Source: Acinetobacter proteolyticus
GTDB taxonomy: Bacteria; Pseudomonadota; Gammaproteobacteria; Pseudomonadales; Moraxellaceae
NCBI RefSeq assembly: GCF_000367945.1
Contig: NZ_KB849179.1
Span: forward strand, 2,317,747-2,381,746
Reading direction: 5' to 3'
DNA: 64,000 nucleotides
Shown here: in pieces, positions 1-8,563 of the stretch
Numbering within the stretch: the stretch's first letter is position 1
Layout: every line of letters begins with the position of its first letter
Position numbers and translations under genes: made by a program
The notes under the pieces: generated by a model
Told to the model about the DNA's origin: nothing
The model's database searches: none
The model's input: only the letters and a program-made list of their open reading frames with translations

Positions 1-195
1 AACGCTATAGTTTATCAGCTTTTTACCTATTTTATGAAGATAAACCACTGTTTAAATAGCATCCTTTTTTTAAACCTGAATCTGAAGATAAAATAGTCAA
101 GCTTGCCGATTGATCATCTAAATTTTCGTAAAAAAATAATCAATAATTGAATAAAATGTATAAGATATTGATATCGTCAATGAGAAAGAATAACG

Positions 196-1197
196 ATGGC
201 GCTTGATCAAATCTGGAAACAACAGCTTACACTTGTGACTTATGGCAATGAGTTCCTCGCAAGTGAACTCAATTTTAGTCGCTGGATTGAACATCCGATT
301 TTCAATCAAAATCGACTGCTTTTTAGGGACTTACTGTCTCAACATCTATTAGCACAACATTTCCAGATTTGGCTTGAAGGCTTAAAAAAACAAGGGGTAA
401 AAAAACTCAGCCTACATTTATCCAGCGTACTCAATGATGAACAAAATCCAAATGCCAATGTAGAGCTGCTTCCCTTCACACATTTTATTGTAAGCCATCA
501 AGGCAATAAAAAAAACGCATGGATTTGTGGACATGAACTGGCTGAATGGGATAACAGTGATCAAGCCTTTGATATACCCGCATCCCAACAAACCACACTC
601 CGCCAAGAAACATTTTGGCGTTATGAATTGAATGATAAATTCGCTAAAAAAATTGATGCTGATTTACAGAAAGTGAATTGGAATCAGGTGGCCATTTTCT
701 TGGAGAAAGAACTATTTGACAGCAAATATGCAGAACATTTTTCAGAACCAGAACAACAAGATCTACCTTTCTATGGCTATGAATTGGATCCGATCAACAC
801 ACCAAACCAGCAACTCGCATTGATTCCAACCGATTATCCTGCAGATGTTGCACATCGCCTGTTACACCGCACTCAAGCTTTGGCTGATTATTTGCAACAA
901 CAAAGACAACATCCTTATCATGCGACAGGTGAATTGATCAGCCCTGAAGAACAAATCAATTTACGTAATTTCTCCCAAAAGACCGATGATTTATTTGCAA
1001 AATTAATTGTCAAAACAGCAAATCATTACCAGACAGCTCAATTGACAGCGGAAGAACCTGAAATCATTGATCGGACTATGGAAATCCCGCATCAACTAGA
1101 TAAAACTCAACATCATAAAGTTGGTACATCAGGGGTCATTAAATTGATTATTCTGACTGTAATTATCTGTCTGCTTGCTTATTATTTTGGTCTGTAG
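196..1197 (+). CDS. Tail-anchored protein of unknown function
   Basis: A 333-residue protein with a long hydrophilic N-terminal part and one hydrophobic segment at about residues 311-331 that ends at the C-terminus. No signal peptide is visible, so the bulk should face the cytoplasm with a C-terminal membrane anchor. I recognise no catalytic motif. Near residue 155 it has the string NWNQVAIFLEKELFDSKY, which resembles NWKNLHEYFQSTFLDNPF in the protein at 2007, and the stretch before the anchor is also alike (TANHYQTAQL versus SANSYEQAYV). The two may be distant paralogues; this is an inference from reading, not an alignment score. It ends 15 bases before a strong terminator. Confidence 0.8.
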   Translation: MALDQIWKQQLTLVTYGNEFLASELNFSRWIEHPIFNQNRLLFRDLLSQHLLAQHFQIWLEGLKKQGVKKLSLHLSSVLNDEQNPNANVELLPFTHFIVSHQGNKKNAWICGHELAEWDNSDQAFDIPASQQTTLRQETFWRYELNDKFAKKIDADLQKVNWNQVAIFLEKELFDSKYAEHFSEPEQQDLPFYGYELDPINTPNQQLALIPTDYPADVAHRLLHRTQALADYLQQQRQHPYHATGELISPEEQINLRNFSQKTDDLFAKLIVKTANHYQTAQLTAEEPEIIDRTMEIPHQLDKTQHHKVGTSGVIKLIILTVIICLLAYYFGL

Positions 1198-1212
1198 CAA
1201 CAGAATGCATAA

Positions 1213-1242
1213 AAAAACCTAGATCACGCCATCTAGGTTTTT
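1213..1242. terminator. Bidirectional Rho-independent terminator
   Basis: A 12-bp perfect stem (1213-1224 with 1231-1242) with a 6-base loop, A-rich on the left and T-rich on the right, lies between the convergent ends of the genes at 196 and 1254 and can serve both. Confidence 0.85.
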
Positions 1243-1253
1243 CTTTTATCATT

Positions 1254-1451
1254 TTAGAAGGTCGGTCGAATTCTGATAATGACTTTATGCCCGCCATCAT
1301 GCTGATTAACAATGTGATGCACATTTTCAATTTCACCTTCAACTTCAGCATCTGGCCCATAAAAAATTCGGATGGTTTCACCCTTTCTAGGCACAATACT
1401 CAGCTCTGTTTCAAATGCACCTTGCTGTAACCCTTCTACGCTCACTAACAT
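1254..1451 (-). CDS. Small hypothetical protein, 65 aa
   Basis: A 65-residue soluble protein starting at an ATG and ending next to the bidirectional terminator. It begins MLVSVEGLQQGAF and contains a basic-acidic beta-strand-like pattern (ETIRIFYGPDAEVEGEIENV, then HKVIIRIRP) that suggests a small beta-barrel, but no family is recognised. It is kept as a real gene because it fills the space between a good terminator and the next gene, and because the overlapping alternative frame at 1163-1396 runs through the terminator and the end of the preceding gene. Confidence 0.65.
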   Translation of the reverse strand: MLVSVEGLQQGAFETELSIVPRKGETIRIFYGPDAEVEGEIENVHHIVNQHDGGHKVIIRIRPTF

Positions 1452-1556
1452 ATTTTTATCCTGATGCTGTTTTCTTTACTGTAAAAAGATTTCAGCGCAA
1501 AAGTCTAATCGAACATGTTTGGGTTATGTAATCTTTAAACAAATCAGTAGATTGTG

Positions 1557-1934
1557 TTACTCATCATAATCTAAATCATCTTCATCCATATTGATGAAAT
1601 CAGGTTCAGGGGTTTGTTCAAATTGCACGGCGAGAATATCTGTGTGTTGCAGCAAACTGGCTTTAGCGACACGATGCATCCCATCCATCACTCGCCCTTG
1701 TGCACACAAAATAATGGGATAACTCAGATCAGCATCTTGAATCAGTTGAAAGTGCTCAATGATTTGTTGTGTTGTTGGAGATTGATCTGGAAACCAATAG
1801 GCTTCGTTTAACTCTTGAATATCAGCCAGTAAAACCTTCTTAGGAATCAAGTTTTTCGTCAGCTCCAGCAAATGATGAACATCCCAGATATAAGTATCCT
1901 CTCCAACTTGTCTAAAGTGATATTGCCTGCGCAC
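1557..1934 (-). CDS. ParB/Srx-like small protein, 125 aa
   Basis: A 125-residue soluble protein. Residues 70-95 read YPIILCAQGRVMDGMHRVAK, which is the core of the ParB/sulfiredoxin fold: a beta strand, then a G-x-x-x-D-G-x-H-R loop that in ParB relatives binds a nucleotide phosphate. The rest of a ParB (helix-turn-helix, dimer domain) is absent, so a role in chromosome partition is unlikely. The C-terminus is strongly acidic (DEDDLDYDE). Single-domain proteins of this fold have varied or unknown roles, so function is left open. It is divergent from the gene at 2007. Confidence 0.7.
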   Translation of the reverse strand: MRRQYHFRQVGEDTYIWDVHHLLELTKNLIPKKVLLADIQELNEAYWFPDQSPTTQQIIEHFQLIQDADLSYPIILCAQGRVMDGMHRVAKASLLQHTDILAVQFEQTPEPDFINMDEDDLDYDE

Positions 1935-2006
1935 GTTTTAATCCATCATTAATTTCAGATATGATAATAAGCTTAGCTTCTCACCAATAACAGCATACAT
2001 AAAACA

Positions 2007-3134
2007 ATGACCGATAATTACTGGAAGTTCATCTTAGGCTTACAACATAATGCTCAACGCTATTTTGATCATAAAATTGCTGAATATCATATCGAACATG
2101 ACTGGTGTGATATAACTCATGACCTTTTTCTGCTACGTGATTTAGAAACGAATGAATTACGTTACGATTCAATTGCTCATTTAATTGCCGATCTCAGAGA
2201 TCAACAGATTCAGCGCTGCCAACTCATTCCTTTTGATCTACTCTTTCCTGAGTTTACTCAACATTTTAAACAGTTCATTTTTGATACAAGCAATTATCCT
2301 GTAGCCATCTTCTTGGGAACAGAGCAAAACTTTGCTTTAGTTAAAGTACATGCAGAAAAAGTAAAAAAATTTTCGATGTCTACGGATCCTCGTGAATTTA
2401 GTGGTTTTTCATCCTCTCAAAACTATAATAAATATCTATTATTTACTCTAATTAAATTAGATCAAAAACAACTACAAGTTATTGATGAGTTTAAGAAAAA
2501 TCTAAATTGGAAAAACTTACATGAGTATTTTCAAAGCACATTTTTAGATAACCCATTTAATTTTAAGCAAGATAAAAGTCTGGTCTTAACCAATAACTTA
2601 TTTTTAAAAAATGAAATAGCCGAATATCCTTTTCTTAAGGAACCTAGTCCTGAATTCAATTTGGCATTTTCTTGGATAAATAAACTCTGTGATTTACAAG
2701 AGCAAATCAAAACTGAAGTGGCAATGACACTAGCTTCAAGATCATTTTATGCTGATATTATTGATCAAAATTTTACAGAAATAGATCTTTTCCAAGAAGA
2801 TTTAAACAATGCATTAATCAGCTTACTTTCACATAGTGCAAATAGCTATGAGCAAGCATACGTGAACGAAGATTTTTCCTATATTCCACCACACTCACTT
2901 CAACATAAACCCCAAACCAATATCGAAGTCAATAATGAGTTGAGCAATGATAGTACAACAGAAGAAAAGCCAACATCTGTTACAGCCTCGACACTTTATC
3001 TTATCTTCTTTTTAGCTGTTGTCATTGGGCTACTCTATGGAGTGTTCTGGTTGGTTAACCATTATGAATTCGCCAAATTTATGGTGATTAGCTTGGGCGT
3101 AATTATTTTTCTGATGATTTGGTCAAAAAAATAA
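2007..3134 (+). CDS. C-terminally membrane-anchored protein of unknown function
   Basis: A 375-residue protein: about 325 residues of charged, mostly soluble sequence, then two hydrophobic segments near residues 331-350 and 355-372 joined by a short loop. There is no signal peptide, so the soluble part should be cytoplasmic. The middle is noticeably more AT-rich and lysine-rich than neighbours. It shares weak motifs with the 333-residue protein at 196 (see there), also C-terminally anchored, suggesting an old duplication with the ParB-like gene between. No enzyme signature was found. Confidence 0.8.
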   Translation: MTDNYWKFILGLQHNAQRYFDHKIAEYHIEHDWCDITHDLFLLRDLETNELRYDSIAHLIADLRDQQIQRCQLIPFDLLFPEFTQHFKQFIFDTSNYPVAIFLGTEQNFALVKVHAEKVKKFSMSTDPREFSGFSSSQNYNKYLLFTLIKLDQKQLQVIDEFKKNLNWKNLHEYFQSTFLDNPFNFKQDKSLVLTNNLFLKNEIAEYPFLKEPSPEFNLAFSWINKLCDLQEQIKTEVAMTLASRSFYADIIDQNFTEIDLFQEDLNNALISLLSHSANSYEQAYVNEDFSYIPPHSLQHKPQTNIEVNNELSNDSTTEEKPTSVTASTLYLIFFLAVVIGLLYGVFWLVNHYEFAKFMVISLGVIIFLMIWSKK

Positions 3135-3138
3135 GACA

Positions 3139-3167
3139 AAAAAGACCACTAAAAAAGCGGTCTTTTT
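3139..3167. terminator. Bidirectional terminator
   Basis: Stem of AAAAAGACC pairing with GGTCTTTTT around an 11-base loop, directly after the stop of the upstream gene and before the convergent NADAR gene. Nearly the same sequence recurs at 3781-3808 on the other side of the NADAR gene. Confidence 0.8.
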
Positions 3168-3177
3168 CATTTTATGC

Positions 3178-3732
3178 CTATAGCAACTGAGCGCGCACCT
3201 GCATAAGTGCAAAACCAAGTAAATTTAACCCCTGCCATTGGCCTGGGTCTTGGATATGCTGGTGATCTTGTGCCATACCAATCCCCCAAATTTTATCGAC
3301 AGGCGATGCTTCAACCAAAATACGATCATGTGTGGCAAGTAAAAAATTTCTTAATTCTGGATAGTGTGAGAATTTAGCCAAATTTGCCTGTACCACGATA
3401 TCAAAACGCATTTCCTGCCACAGTTGTTCGTCATAGTGCTGTATTTTTCGACCGAGCTGTTTTGCTTCATTCGGATGTGTGACCTTCAAAATCTGATTCA
3501 ATATCTCATCATCGTTAAAAAGTTTTGCTTTTTGCGCCATCATATAATGTTCTGCCGTGAGATATTCGATGCCCTCCTGTTTGAATGGCGATGGAAACCA
3601 CTGGCTAAAACAACTCTTGTCCACATGATTGGCTTGCTTTGGGGTATGTCCCCAGAAATATAAATATTTAAATTGGTGGCCTTGTTGCACTTGTTGAATT
3701 AAATCATTTAAAAATTGTTCGTCTTGCATCAT
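3178..3732 (-). CDS. NADAR family N-glycosidase (YbiA-like)
   Basis: A 184-residue member of the NADAR family. Recognisable features are YLYFWGH near the start, then FSQWFPSPF, LTAEHYMMAQKAKLF, the stretch IVVQANLAKF with HDRILVEASPVDKIWGIG, and a closing NLLGFALMQVR. Family members such as E. coli YbiA hydrolyse the N-glycosidic bond of reactive early riboflavin-pathway intermediates; others remove ADP-ribose from modified nucleic acid or protein. The glutamate in LVEAS and the WGIG loop that line the active site are present. Two start codons (MM) are adjacent. The gene sits between two near-identical terminators, so it is transcribed alone. Intermediate detoxification is the likely role. 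Confidence 0.9.
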   Translation of the reverse strand: MMQDEQFLNDLIQQVQQGHQFKYLYFWGHTPKQANHVDKSCFSQWFPSPFKQEGIEYLTAEHYMMAQKAKLFNDDEILNQILKVTHPNEAKQLGRKIQHYDEQLWQEMRFDIVVQANLAKFSHYPELRNFLLATHDRILVEASPVDKIWGIGMAQDHQHIQDPGQWQGLNLLGFALMQVRAQLL

Positions 3733-3780
3733 CTATCTCTGATTATTCTCTATTATTAAAAACCCAATTCACTAAAAATA

Positions 3781-3808
3781 AAAAAGACCGCTAAAAAGCG
3801 GTCTTTTT
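3781..3808 (-). terminator. rplT terminator
   Basis: A perfect 12-bp stem (AAAAAGACCGCT with AGCGGTCTTTTT) with a 4-A loop, immediately downstream of rplT on the minus strand. Confidence 0.9.
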
Positions 3809-3821
3809 TGAATCTCTAAGC

Positions 3822-4181
3822 TTATGCAGCTAATGCGCCTTTAGCTTTTTCAGCTAAAGCAGCAAATGCAATTGCATCATGCATAGCGATGTCAGCTAAT
3901 ACGCGACGGTCGATGATCACTTGAGCTTTTTTCAAGCCATCGATCATACGGCTGTATGACAAACCGTTTTGACGAGCACCGGCATTGATACGCGCAATCC
4001 ATAAAGCACGGAATTGACGTTTCTTTTGACGGCGGTCACGGTAAGCGTATTGACCAGCTTTGATTACCGCTTGGAACGCTACGCGGTAAACGCGTGAACG
4101 AGCACCATAGTAACCTTTAGCGCGAGCAAGAATTTTTTTGTGACGGCGATGAGCCACTACACCACGTTTTACACGAGCCAT
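3822..4181 (-). CDS. rplT: 50S ribosomal protein L20
   Basis: A 119-residue, very basic protein of normal L20 length, with [18 protein letters not shown] at the start and [18 protein letters not shown] in the RNA-binding globular half. L20 binds 23S rRNA early in 50S assembly and in E. coli also represses translation of its own operon. Here it follows rpmI by 11 bases, so the two are co-transcribed. The usual upstream partner infC is not adjacent but lies about 4.7 kb away at 9043, so this pair seems to have its own promoter. Confidence 0.98.
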   Translation of the reverse strand: MARVKRGVVAHRRHKKILARAKGYYGARSRVYRVAFQAVIKAGQYAYRDRRQKKRQFRALWIARINAGARQNGLSYSRMIDGLKKAQVIIDRRVLADIAMHDAIAFAALAEKAKGALAA

Positions 4182-4192
4182 TTATAATCTCC

Positions 4193-4387
4193 TTAGATGT
4201 ATGGGCACATAGCACGAACTGATGCAACGTCACTTACGTGAACCATTACACAACCGCGCAATTGACGGATACGCTTAGCAGATTTTTTGGTCAAAATGTG
4301 GCGCTTGAATGCTTGTTTGCGCTTGAAACCGTTTGCAGTCGCTTTAAAGCGTTTAGCTGCACCACGGCGAGTTTTTAACTTAGCCAT
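4193..4387 (-). CDS. rpmI: 50S ribosomal protein L35
   Basis: A 64-residue basic protein starting [20 protein letters not shown], the normal L35 N-terminus. The open frame runs further upstream, but L35 is about 64 residues and the internal ATG at 4385-4387 has an AGAGG-type ribosome binding site, so that start is chosen. It is the first gene of an rpmI-rplT pair and is preceded by a leader of roughly 80 bases containing a hairpin. Confidence 0.97.
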   Translation of the reverse strand: MAKLKTRRGAAKRFKATANGFKRKQAFKRHILTKKSAKRIRQLRGCVMVHVSDVASVRAMCPYI

Positions 4388-4418
4388 AGTAACCTCTTTT
4401 GAGCACCTGTTCGGCACG

Positions 4419-4492
4419 TTTGCACTATTGCAAATCAACCTGCAGGTAAGGAAGGCAGTATCATATAGTATCTCTCCCCAAAACAAAAGCAA
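4419..4492 (-). promoter_or_regulatory. Candidate rpmI promoter and leader hairpin
   Basis: On the minus strand a TTGCTT (4487-4492) is followed after 16 bases by TACTAT (4465-4470), an acceptable sigma-70 promoter. The transcribed leader contains a small hairpin, TTTGCA pairing with TGCAAA at 4419-4434. In Enterobacteria L20 represses rpmI-rplT by binding a leader structure; this could be the counterpart but the fold is not the E. coli one, so this is speculative. Confidence 0.4.
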
Positions 4493-4552
4493 AATGCTCA
4501 TTTTTTGACAGAAATAGCGCTGTTTTCAGCAAACGTTATTTCCCATAATTAA

Positions 4553-4595
4553 TTCTCAAATTATGAGAAACATGCACAAAATCAGCGCATATAAT
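4553..4595 (+). promoter_or_regulatory. Operator-like palindrome and -10 box before MFS gene
   Basis: TTCTCA-AATTA-TGAGAA at 4553-4569 is a perfect inverted repeat. A consensus TATAAT follows at 4590-4595, about 28 bases before the ATG of the transporter. The repeat lies where a -35 box would be, as for a repressor or activator operator. No regulator gene is adjacent. Confidence 0.4.
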
Positions 4596-4623
4596 AACAG
4601 CAAATTCTTAAATCTCTATCCAT

Positions 4624-5877
4624 ATGAATATACAGAATGACGCTTTCGCCGCCTTGCGGTATCGGGATTTCTCTATCGTCACCCTCAATCAATTTTGCTT
4701 AACGCTGGCCATCTTGATTCAGGAAATTATTGTGGCGTATTCACTCTATCAAATCACGCGAGACCCTCTGACGCTGGGTTTCATTGGTCTGGCAGAAGCG
4801 ATTCCGTTCATTACCCTGTCCTTATGGGGTGGTTATTTTGCGGATAAGCTGAATAAACAAAGTATTATGAAAGTTTGTTTATTCTTTTCCATTCCTTTGC
4901 CTTTAGTGCTTTGGGGTTTGTTCCATTTACATGGCTTAGAAAAAATTAGCATTAGCACACTATCTTGGGGCATCTATGCCGTCATATTCGCTTTAGGTAC
5001 CATTCGGGGCTTTTACAATCCATCAGCAACCTCGCTTAAACCCTTTTTGATTCCACGCGAACTGTATGCCAATGGTGCCACTTGGACCACGATCGGTTGG
5101 CAAAGTGGTGTCATTATCGGGCCAATGTTGGGTGGTTTTATGTTGGCATTTTTGGGGCGTGAAACTAGTCTCTTTGCAGTATCTGCATTATTGGCCGTCT
5201 GCTTCATTTTGATTAACTGTCTAGCAAAGCGAACCTTTCCCAAAATGGAAACCGAAAATGTGCTGCAAAGCCTGACCGATGGTTTCCGCTTTATTTGGAA
5301 AACTAAAATTGTTCTATGGGCAATCTCACTGGACTTGGTCTCAGTATTATTTGGGGGCGTGATTGCTCTGTTGCCGATTTTTGCTGAAGAAATTTTAAAA
5401 GTTGGACCTGAAGGCTTAGGTTACTTACGTGCAGCCCCGTCTATCGGTGCACTGATCACCATGATTGTGCTGACTAAGTTCCCGCCAATGCATCATGCGT
5501 GGCGCAATATGCTGTTGGCCGTCGCAGGCTTTGGTATTTTTACCATTCTGTTCGCCTTCTCAAACAATATGTGGCTGTCCCTCTTTGCCTTAGCCATGAC
5601 CGGTGCTTGTGACAGTGTTTCCGTCGTGGTTCGTCAAACCATCTTGCAAATTTTCCCACCTGAAAATATGCGGGGACGTGTTGCAGCAGTGAATGGGATG
5701 TTCGTTTCTTCAAGTAATGAACTAGGAGCTTTTGAATCAGGTCTTGCAGCCAAATACCTCGGTACCATTACGGCAACCATTCTGGGTGGATGTATGACTC
5801 TTGCAGTGGTGAGTTATTGCTGGTTTAAAACCAATGACTTATTCACCGTCGATATTACCAAAGGAACGGAGCAATAA
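4624..5877 (+). CDS. MFS exporter (DHA3-type)
   Basis: A 417-residue integral membrane protein with about 12 hydrophobic segments. The loop after segment 2 reads GGYFADKLNKQS, the G-x-x-x-D-R/K motif A of the major facilitator superfamily, and a second weaker copy, ENMRGRVAAVNGM, follows segment 10. The N-terminus (MNIQNDAFAALRYRDFSIVT) is typical of the DHA3 / EntS-like group, which pumps out drugs or siderophores. The substrate cannot be read from the sequence. It is transcribed alone from the promoter region at 4553-4595 and ends at a terminator shared with the next, convergent gene. Confidence 0.88.
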   Translation: MNIQNDAFAALRYRDFSIVTLNQFCLTLAILIQEIIVAYSLYQITRDPLTLGFIGLAEAIPFITLSLWGGYFADKLNKQSIMKVCLFFSIPLPLVLWGLFHLHGLEKISISTLSWGIYAVIFALGTIRGFYNPSATSLKPFLIPRELYANGATWTTIGWQSGVIIGPMLGGFMLAFLGRETSLFAVSALLAVCFILINCLAKRTFPKMETENVLQSLTDGFRFIWKTKIVLWAISLDLVSVLFGGVIALLPIFAEEILKVGPEGLGYLRAAPSIGALITMIVLTKFPPMHHAWRNMLLAVAGFGIFTILFAFSNNMWLSLFALAMTGACDSVSVVVRQTILQIFPPENMRGRVAAVNGMFVSSSNELGAFESGLAAKYLGTITATILGGCMTLAVVSYCWFKTNDLFTVDITKGTEQ

Positions 5878-5881
5878 ACGT

Positions 5882-5911
5882 AAAGGGAAAGCTCATCTCA
5901 CCTTTCCCTTT
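5882..5911. terminator. Bidirectional terminator
   Basis: AAAGGGAAAG (5882-5891) pairs with CTTTCCCTTT (5902-5911), followed by more T residues, between convergent genes. Confidence 0.85.
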
Positions 5912-5912
5912 T

Positions 5913-6341
5913 TTAAAAAATTCCTAAATAGAGTGCGTACAAGGTGAGATATCGTCCACCTTTGGCAATGGTCACAATCAACAAGAATCGCCAAAAGTTT
6001 TCTTTCATCAGCCCGGCAATCAAGGTAATGGGATCACCAATCACAGGAGTCCAACTCAGTAGCAACGAATAAAAACCATATTTATGATAAATCTGTTGTG
6101 CTTGCAGCAACCGTTGTTCTGAAACAGGAAACCATTTTTTATCTTTAAAATGTTCAATTTTTAGTCCAAGCCACCAATTCACACAGGAACCCAAGACATT
6201 ACCAATGGTCGCAACCAAGATGAGATAAAAAGGATTGGATAAACCTTGTATTAGCAAGGTCAGTAATACCGCTTCAGACTGTAAAGGTAATAAGGTGGCA
6301 GCACCAAAGGCTGAGAGAAACAATAACAAATAAGACATCAA
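5913..6341 (-). CDS. YqaA/DedA-like membrane protein
   Basis: A 142-residue membrane protein with four or five hydrophobic segments. The central GNVLGSCVNWWLGLKIEHF and SWTPVIGDPITLIAGLMKEN follow the pattern of the YqaA branch of the DedA / SNARE-associated superfamily, including the proline-glycine-aspartate re-entrant loop (here PVIGDP). Larger DedA proteins help recycle undecaprenyl phosphate or other lipids; the role of the short YqaA form is not established. Length fits the family. Confidence 0.85.
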   Translation of the reverse strand: MMSYLLLFLSAFGAATLLPLQSEAVLLTLLIQGLSNPFYLILVATIGNVLGSCVNWWLGLKIEHFKDKKWFPVSEQRLLQAQQIYHKYGFYSLLLSWTPVIGDPITLIAGLMKENFWRFLLIVTIAKGGRYLTLYALYLGIF

Positions 6342-6402
6342 AACAAGGTTCTCTTAAACTCGGAGCCACACATCATCAAGAGTAGACCATATAACGTGAA
6401 TG

Positions 6403-7254
6403 CTATGGATTCAAGGTTAATTTTGCCCAAGTCTCTTTGAGTATCTCCTGTGAAATATCAATCCGAAAAACGCTTTTAATGGTTTGTTCAAATTCATCAA
6501 AATTAGTTAACTCTTTTTTATTTGAGCCCCCTTTGCCATGCGTTCTTAAGACTCGATCTTTTAACGTGATCCGCATTTCGCTATTAGCAGTAGATAACAT
6601 TAAATACTGAGTAAATAAGGATTCAGGAGAAGTCGAAATATACCAATTCGCCACCAAAGCATCGGCATCCGCAATGTGCTGTTCGGGATTAATTGCATAG
6701 ACATTGATCCACTGATCATGAAGATAAACTTGCAGCATATATTGCATTTCTGTCAGCACAGCTAGATCCAAACCACTCTGTGCGGCTTCAACAAATCTAA
6801 ACGGTTCTAGCGGTGTCAGCTGTGTTTCTCCGACCTGATCAAGTGATAAAACCGTGGTTGGGGTCATCCCACCAAACCCAGGATCATATAAAAATAAGTG
6901 CTGATTAATACAGACTAATGTGACCAAATGCGTGCGTACAGGCGTAGTGATCGGCGAGCTTTGATAATAGACCCGACCGAGTACATTATAAGCCTCATAG
7001 CCTAGTTCAGTGAGTACAACTCTGGTCAAGCTACTCTGTTCTAAACAATAGCCTTCACGTCCATCAAGCAATAATTTCTGAGCAAGTTGATTGGGTTCTA
7101 AGGAAACCTCCTCTCCAAGAAAAGAAGAAAAATTGCCAAAAGGAATCGTTTGCACATGAAGGTTTAACAAAAGCTTTAAATTTGCCAAAGTCGGCAAAAA
7201 CTCACCTTCAAAACCAAGCTTTTTTAAATAAAGGGCTGATATTTGAGTTTGCAT
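6403..7254 (-). CDS. Arylamine N-acetyltransferase
   Basis: A 283-residue NAT family enzyme that transfers acetyl from acetyl-CoA to aromatic amines or hydrazines. The catalytic triad is visible and correctly spaced: Cys70 in GREGYCLEQSS, His109 in RTHLVTLV and Asp124 in YDPGFGG, matching the Cys-His-Asp spacing of characterised bacterial NATs (about residues 69, 107 and 122). The C-terminal region is as long as in other bacterial NATs. It likely serves detoxification. It starts at an ATG and shares no operon overlap with its neighbours. Confidence 0.93.
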   Translation of the reverse strand: MQTQISALYLKKLGFEGEFLPTLANLKLLLNLHVQTIPFGNFSSFLGEEVSLEPNQLAQKLLLDGREGYCLEQSSLTRVVLTELGYEAYNVLGRVYYQSSPITTPVRTHLVTLVCINQHLFLYDPGFGGMTPTTVLSLDQVGETQLTPLEPFRFVEAAQSGLDLAVLTEMQYMLQVYLHDQWINVYAINPEQHIADADALVANWYISTSPESLFTQYLMLSTANSEMRITLKDRVLRTHGKGGSNKKELTNFDEFEQTIKSVFRIDISQEILKETWAKLTLNP

Positions 7255-7374
7255 AATGCGTTATCTTTTTTGAACCTAAAGCATCCTAGCCTGAACATGC
7301 GTAGAGCAGATGAAAAATTACACAATTATAAAACTGCCCTGCTGACAGCCTTAAAGATAAGGTTTTGCCAAAAA

Positions 7375-7819
7375 TTAATTTTTAGTTTTCGCTTTTTTAG
7401 ATCGAATAGAAAAATACATAACTGAAAAAATGAATGGAAAAAGAAATAAGAGCCAAAATGTAAAATCAGATCTAATAATTTTTTGGTACAAGGTAAGTTG
7501 CATTTCACCCGCAGAAACCGCAGCCCAGTCAATAGATACAGTATGATCAAGATAGCTACATAACACTAAGGATAAACTTAAAAAACCCAACAAACCACCC
7601 TGTACTAGAATATGAATTTCTGGTCTCTAGCTGTAGCCAAGCAAAGAGTGTAGAAAATAAGAGCCCTAAAACAGTAATAAAAGCAAATACCAAAACCGCT
7701 AGATGACTCTCTGAATAGAGCTTTTGCAACTGAGCACAAAGGATTGCTGTAAGCAACAACAATCCCATCGCAATCGCCCAATGCTTTAAGTAGCTGTGTC
7801 GTCCAATACCTTGATTCAT
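7375..7819 (-). pseudogene. Frameshifted four-helix membrane protein
   Basis: Two overlapping frames (7556-7819 and 7375-7593) each encode two hydrophobic helices. Read in frame 1 the protein runs well until LFAWLQLETRN near 7630, then ends in a short unconvincing tail. Frame 2, extended upstream of its ATG, continues as PEIHILVQGGLLGFLSLSL and then two more helices. A single-base shift around 7625-7635 would join them into one protein of about 147 residues with four membrane segments and a lysine-rich end. Either the gene is broken or the assembly has an indel. The first part overlaps the stop-start of the upstream glutathione transferase by 4 bases, as in an operon. Function unknown. Confidence 0.65.
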
Positions 7820-8436
7820 CCCACTTTGATCGACAAGGCTTTTTGTATCGCAGGGCGGGCCGTTAATCGTTCAATATAATCTTTCACATATGGATAGTCT
7901 TCAAGTTGAATGCCCTGCCATTCATAACGCAATGCCCAAGGTAGGATTGCCATATCTGCAATGGAATATTCGCCTGCCACAAACTTTTGACCAATTAACT
8001 GCTTATTTAAAACAGTATAAAGGCGTTTGGTTTCATTGATATAACGCTCAATGGCATAAGGAATCCGTTCGGGTGCAAACTTATTAAAGTGGTGATTTTG
8101 CCCCAGCATTGGACCAAACCCACCCATTTGCCACATCAACCATTGTTCTACCTCAACTCGTTCTTGTTCATCAGTCGGATAGAACAGACCTGTTTTTCGA
8201 CCTAAATATTGCAAGATTGCGCCTGACTCAAACACTGAAATCGGTTCGCCTCGCGGACCATTTTGATCAACAATGGCTGGAATTTTATTATTTGGAGAGA
8301 TTCTGAGAAAATCAGGTTGAAACTGATCATTTTCTAAAATATTGATTGGGAAAATCTGATATTCGAGTCCCATTTCCTCTAAAGCAATTGTTATTTTATG
8401 CCCATTGGGTGTACCCCAATAATATAAGTCAATCAT
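7816..8436 (-). CDS. Glutathione S-transferase, YfcG/YghU-like
   Basis: A 206-residue protein with the thioredoxin-like N-terminal domain (YYWGTPNGHKITIALEEMG, then NNKIPAIVD with the cis-proline, and VFESGAILQYL for the glutathione gamma-glutamyl site) and an all-helical C-terminal domain. The Thr-Pro-Asn at residues 9-11, in place of a catalytic Tyr, Ser or Cys, is typical of the nu-class YfcG and YghU enzymes, which reduce disulfides using two bound glutathiones. That activity is an inference from family. It heads a unit with the frameshifted membrane protein. Confidence 0.92.
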   Translation of the reverse strand: MIDLYYWGTPNGHKITIALEEMGLEYQIFPINILENDQFQPDFLRISPNNKIPAIVDQNGPRGEPISVFESGAILQYLGRKTGLFYPTDEQERVEVEQWLMWQMGGFGPMLGQNHHFNKFAPERIPYAIERYINETKRLYTVLNKQLIGQKFVAGEYSIADMAILPWALRYEWQGIQLEDYPYVKDYIERLTARPAIQKALSIKVG

Positions 8437-8563
8437 TTATATTGTCCTGTTCATCATTATCTTGACTGTTGTTGCGTTATAGCACATTTCATCAATATCG
8501 ATCAGCAAATAGGCACGAAAAGAAACAATAAAGCCGTGTTTTCAAAGATAATGTTGTAGATAC

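Noticed and set aside
1163..1396. 77-codon minus-strand frame
   Set aside because: Runs through the terminator at 1213-1242 and into the end of the upstream gene; the 65-codon frame is better placed.
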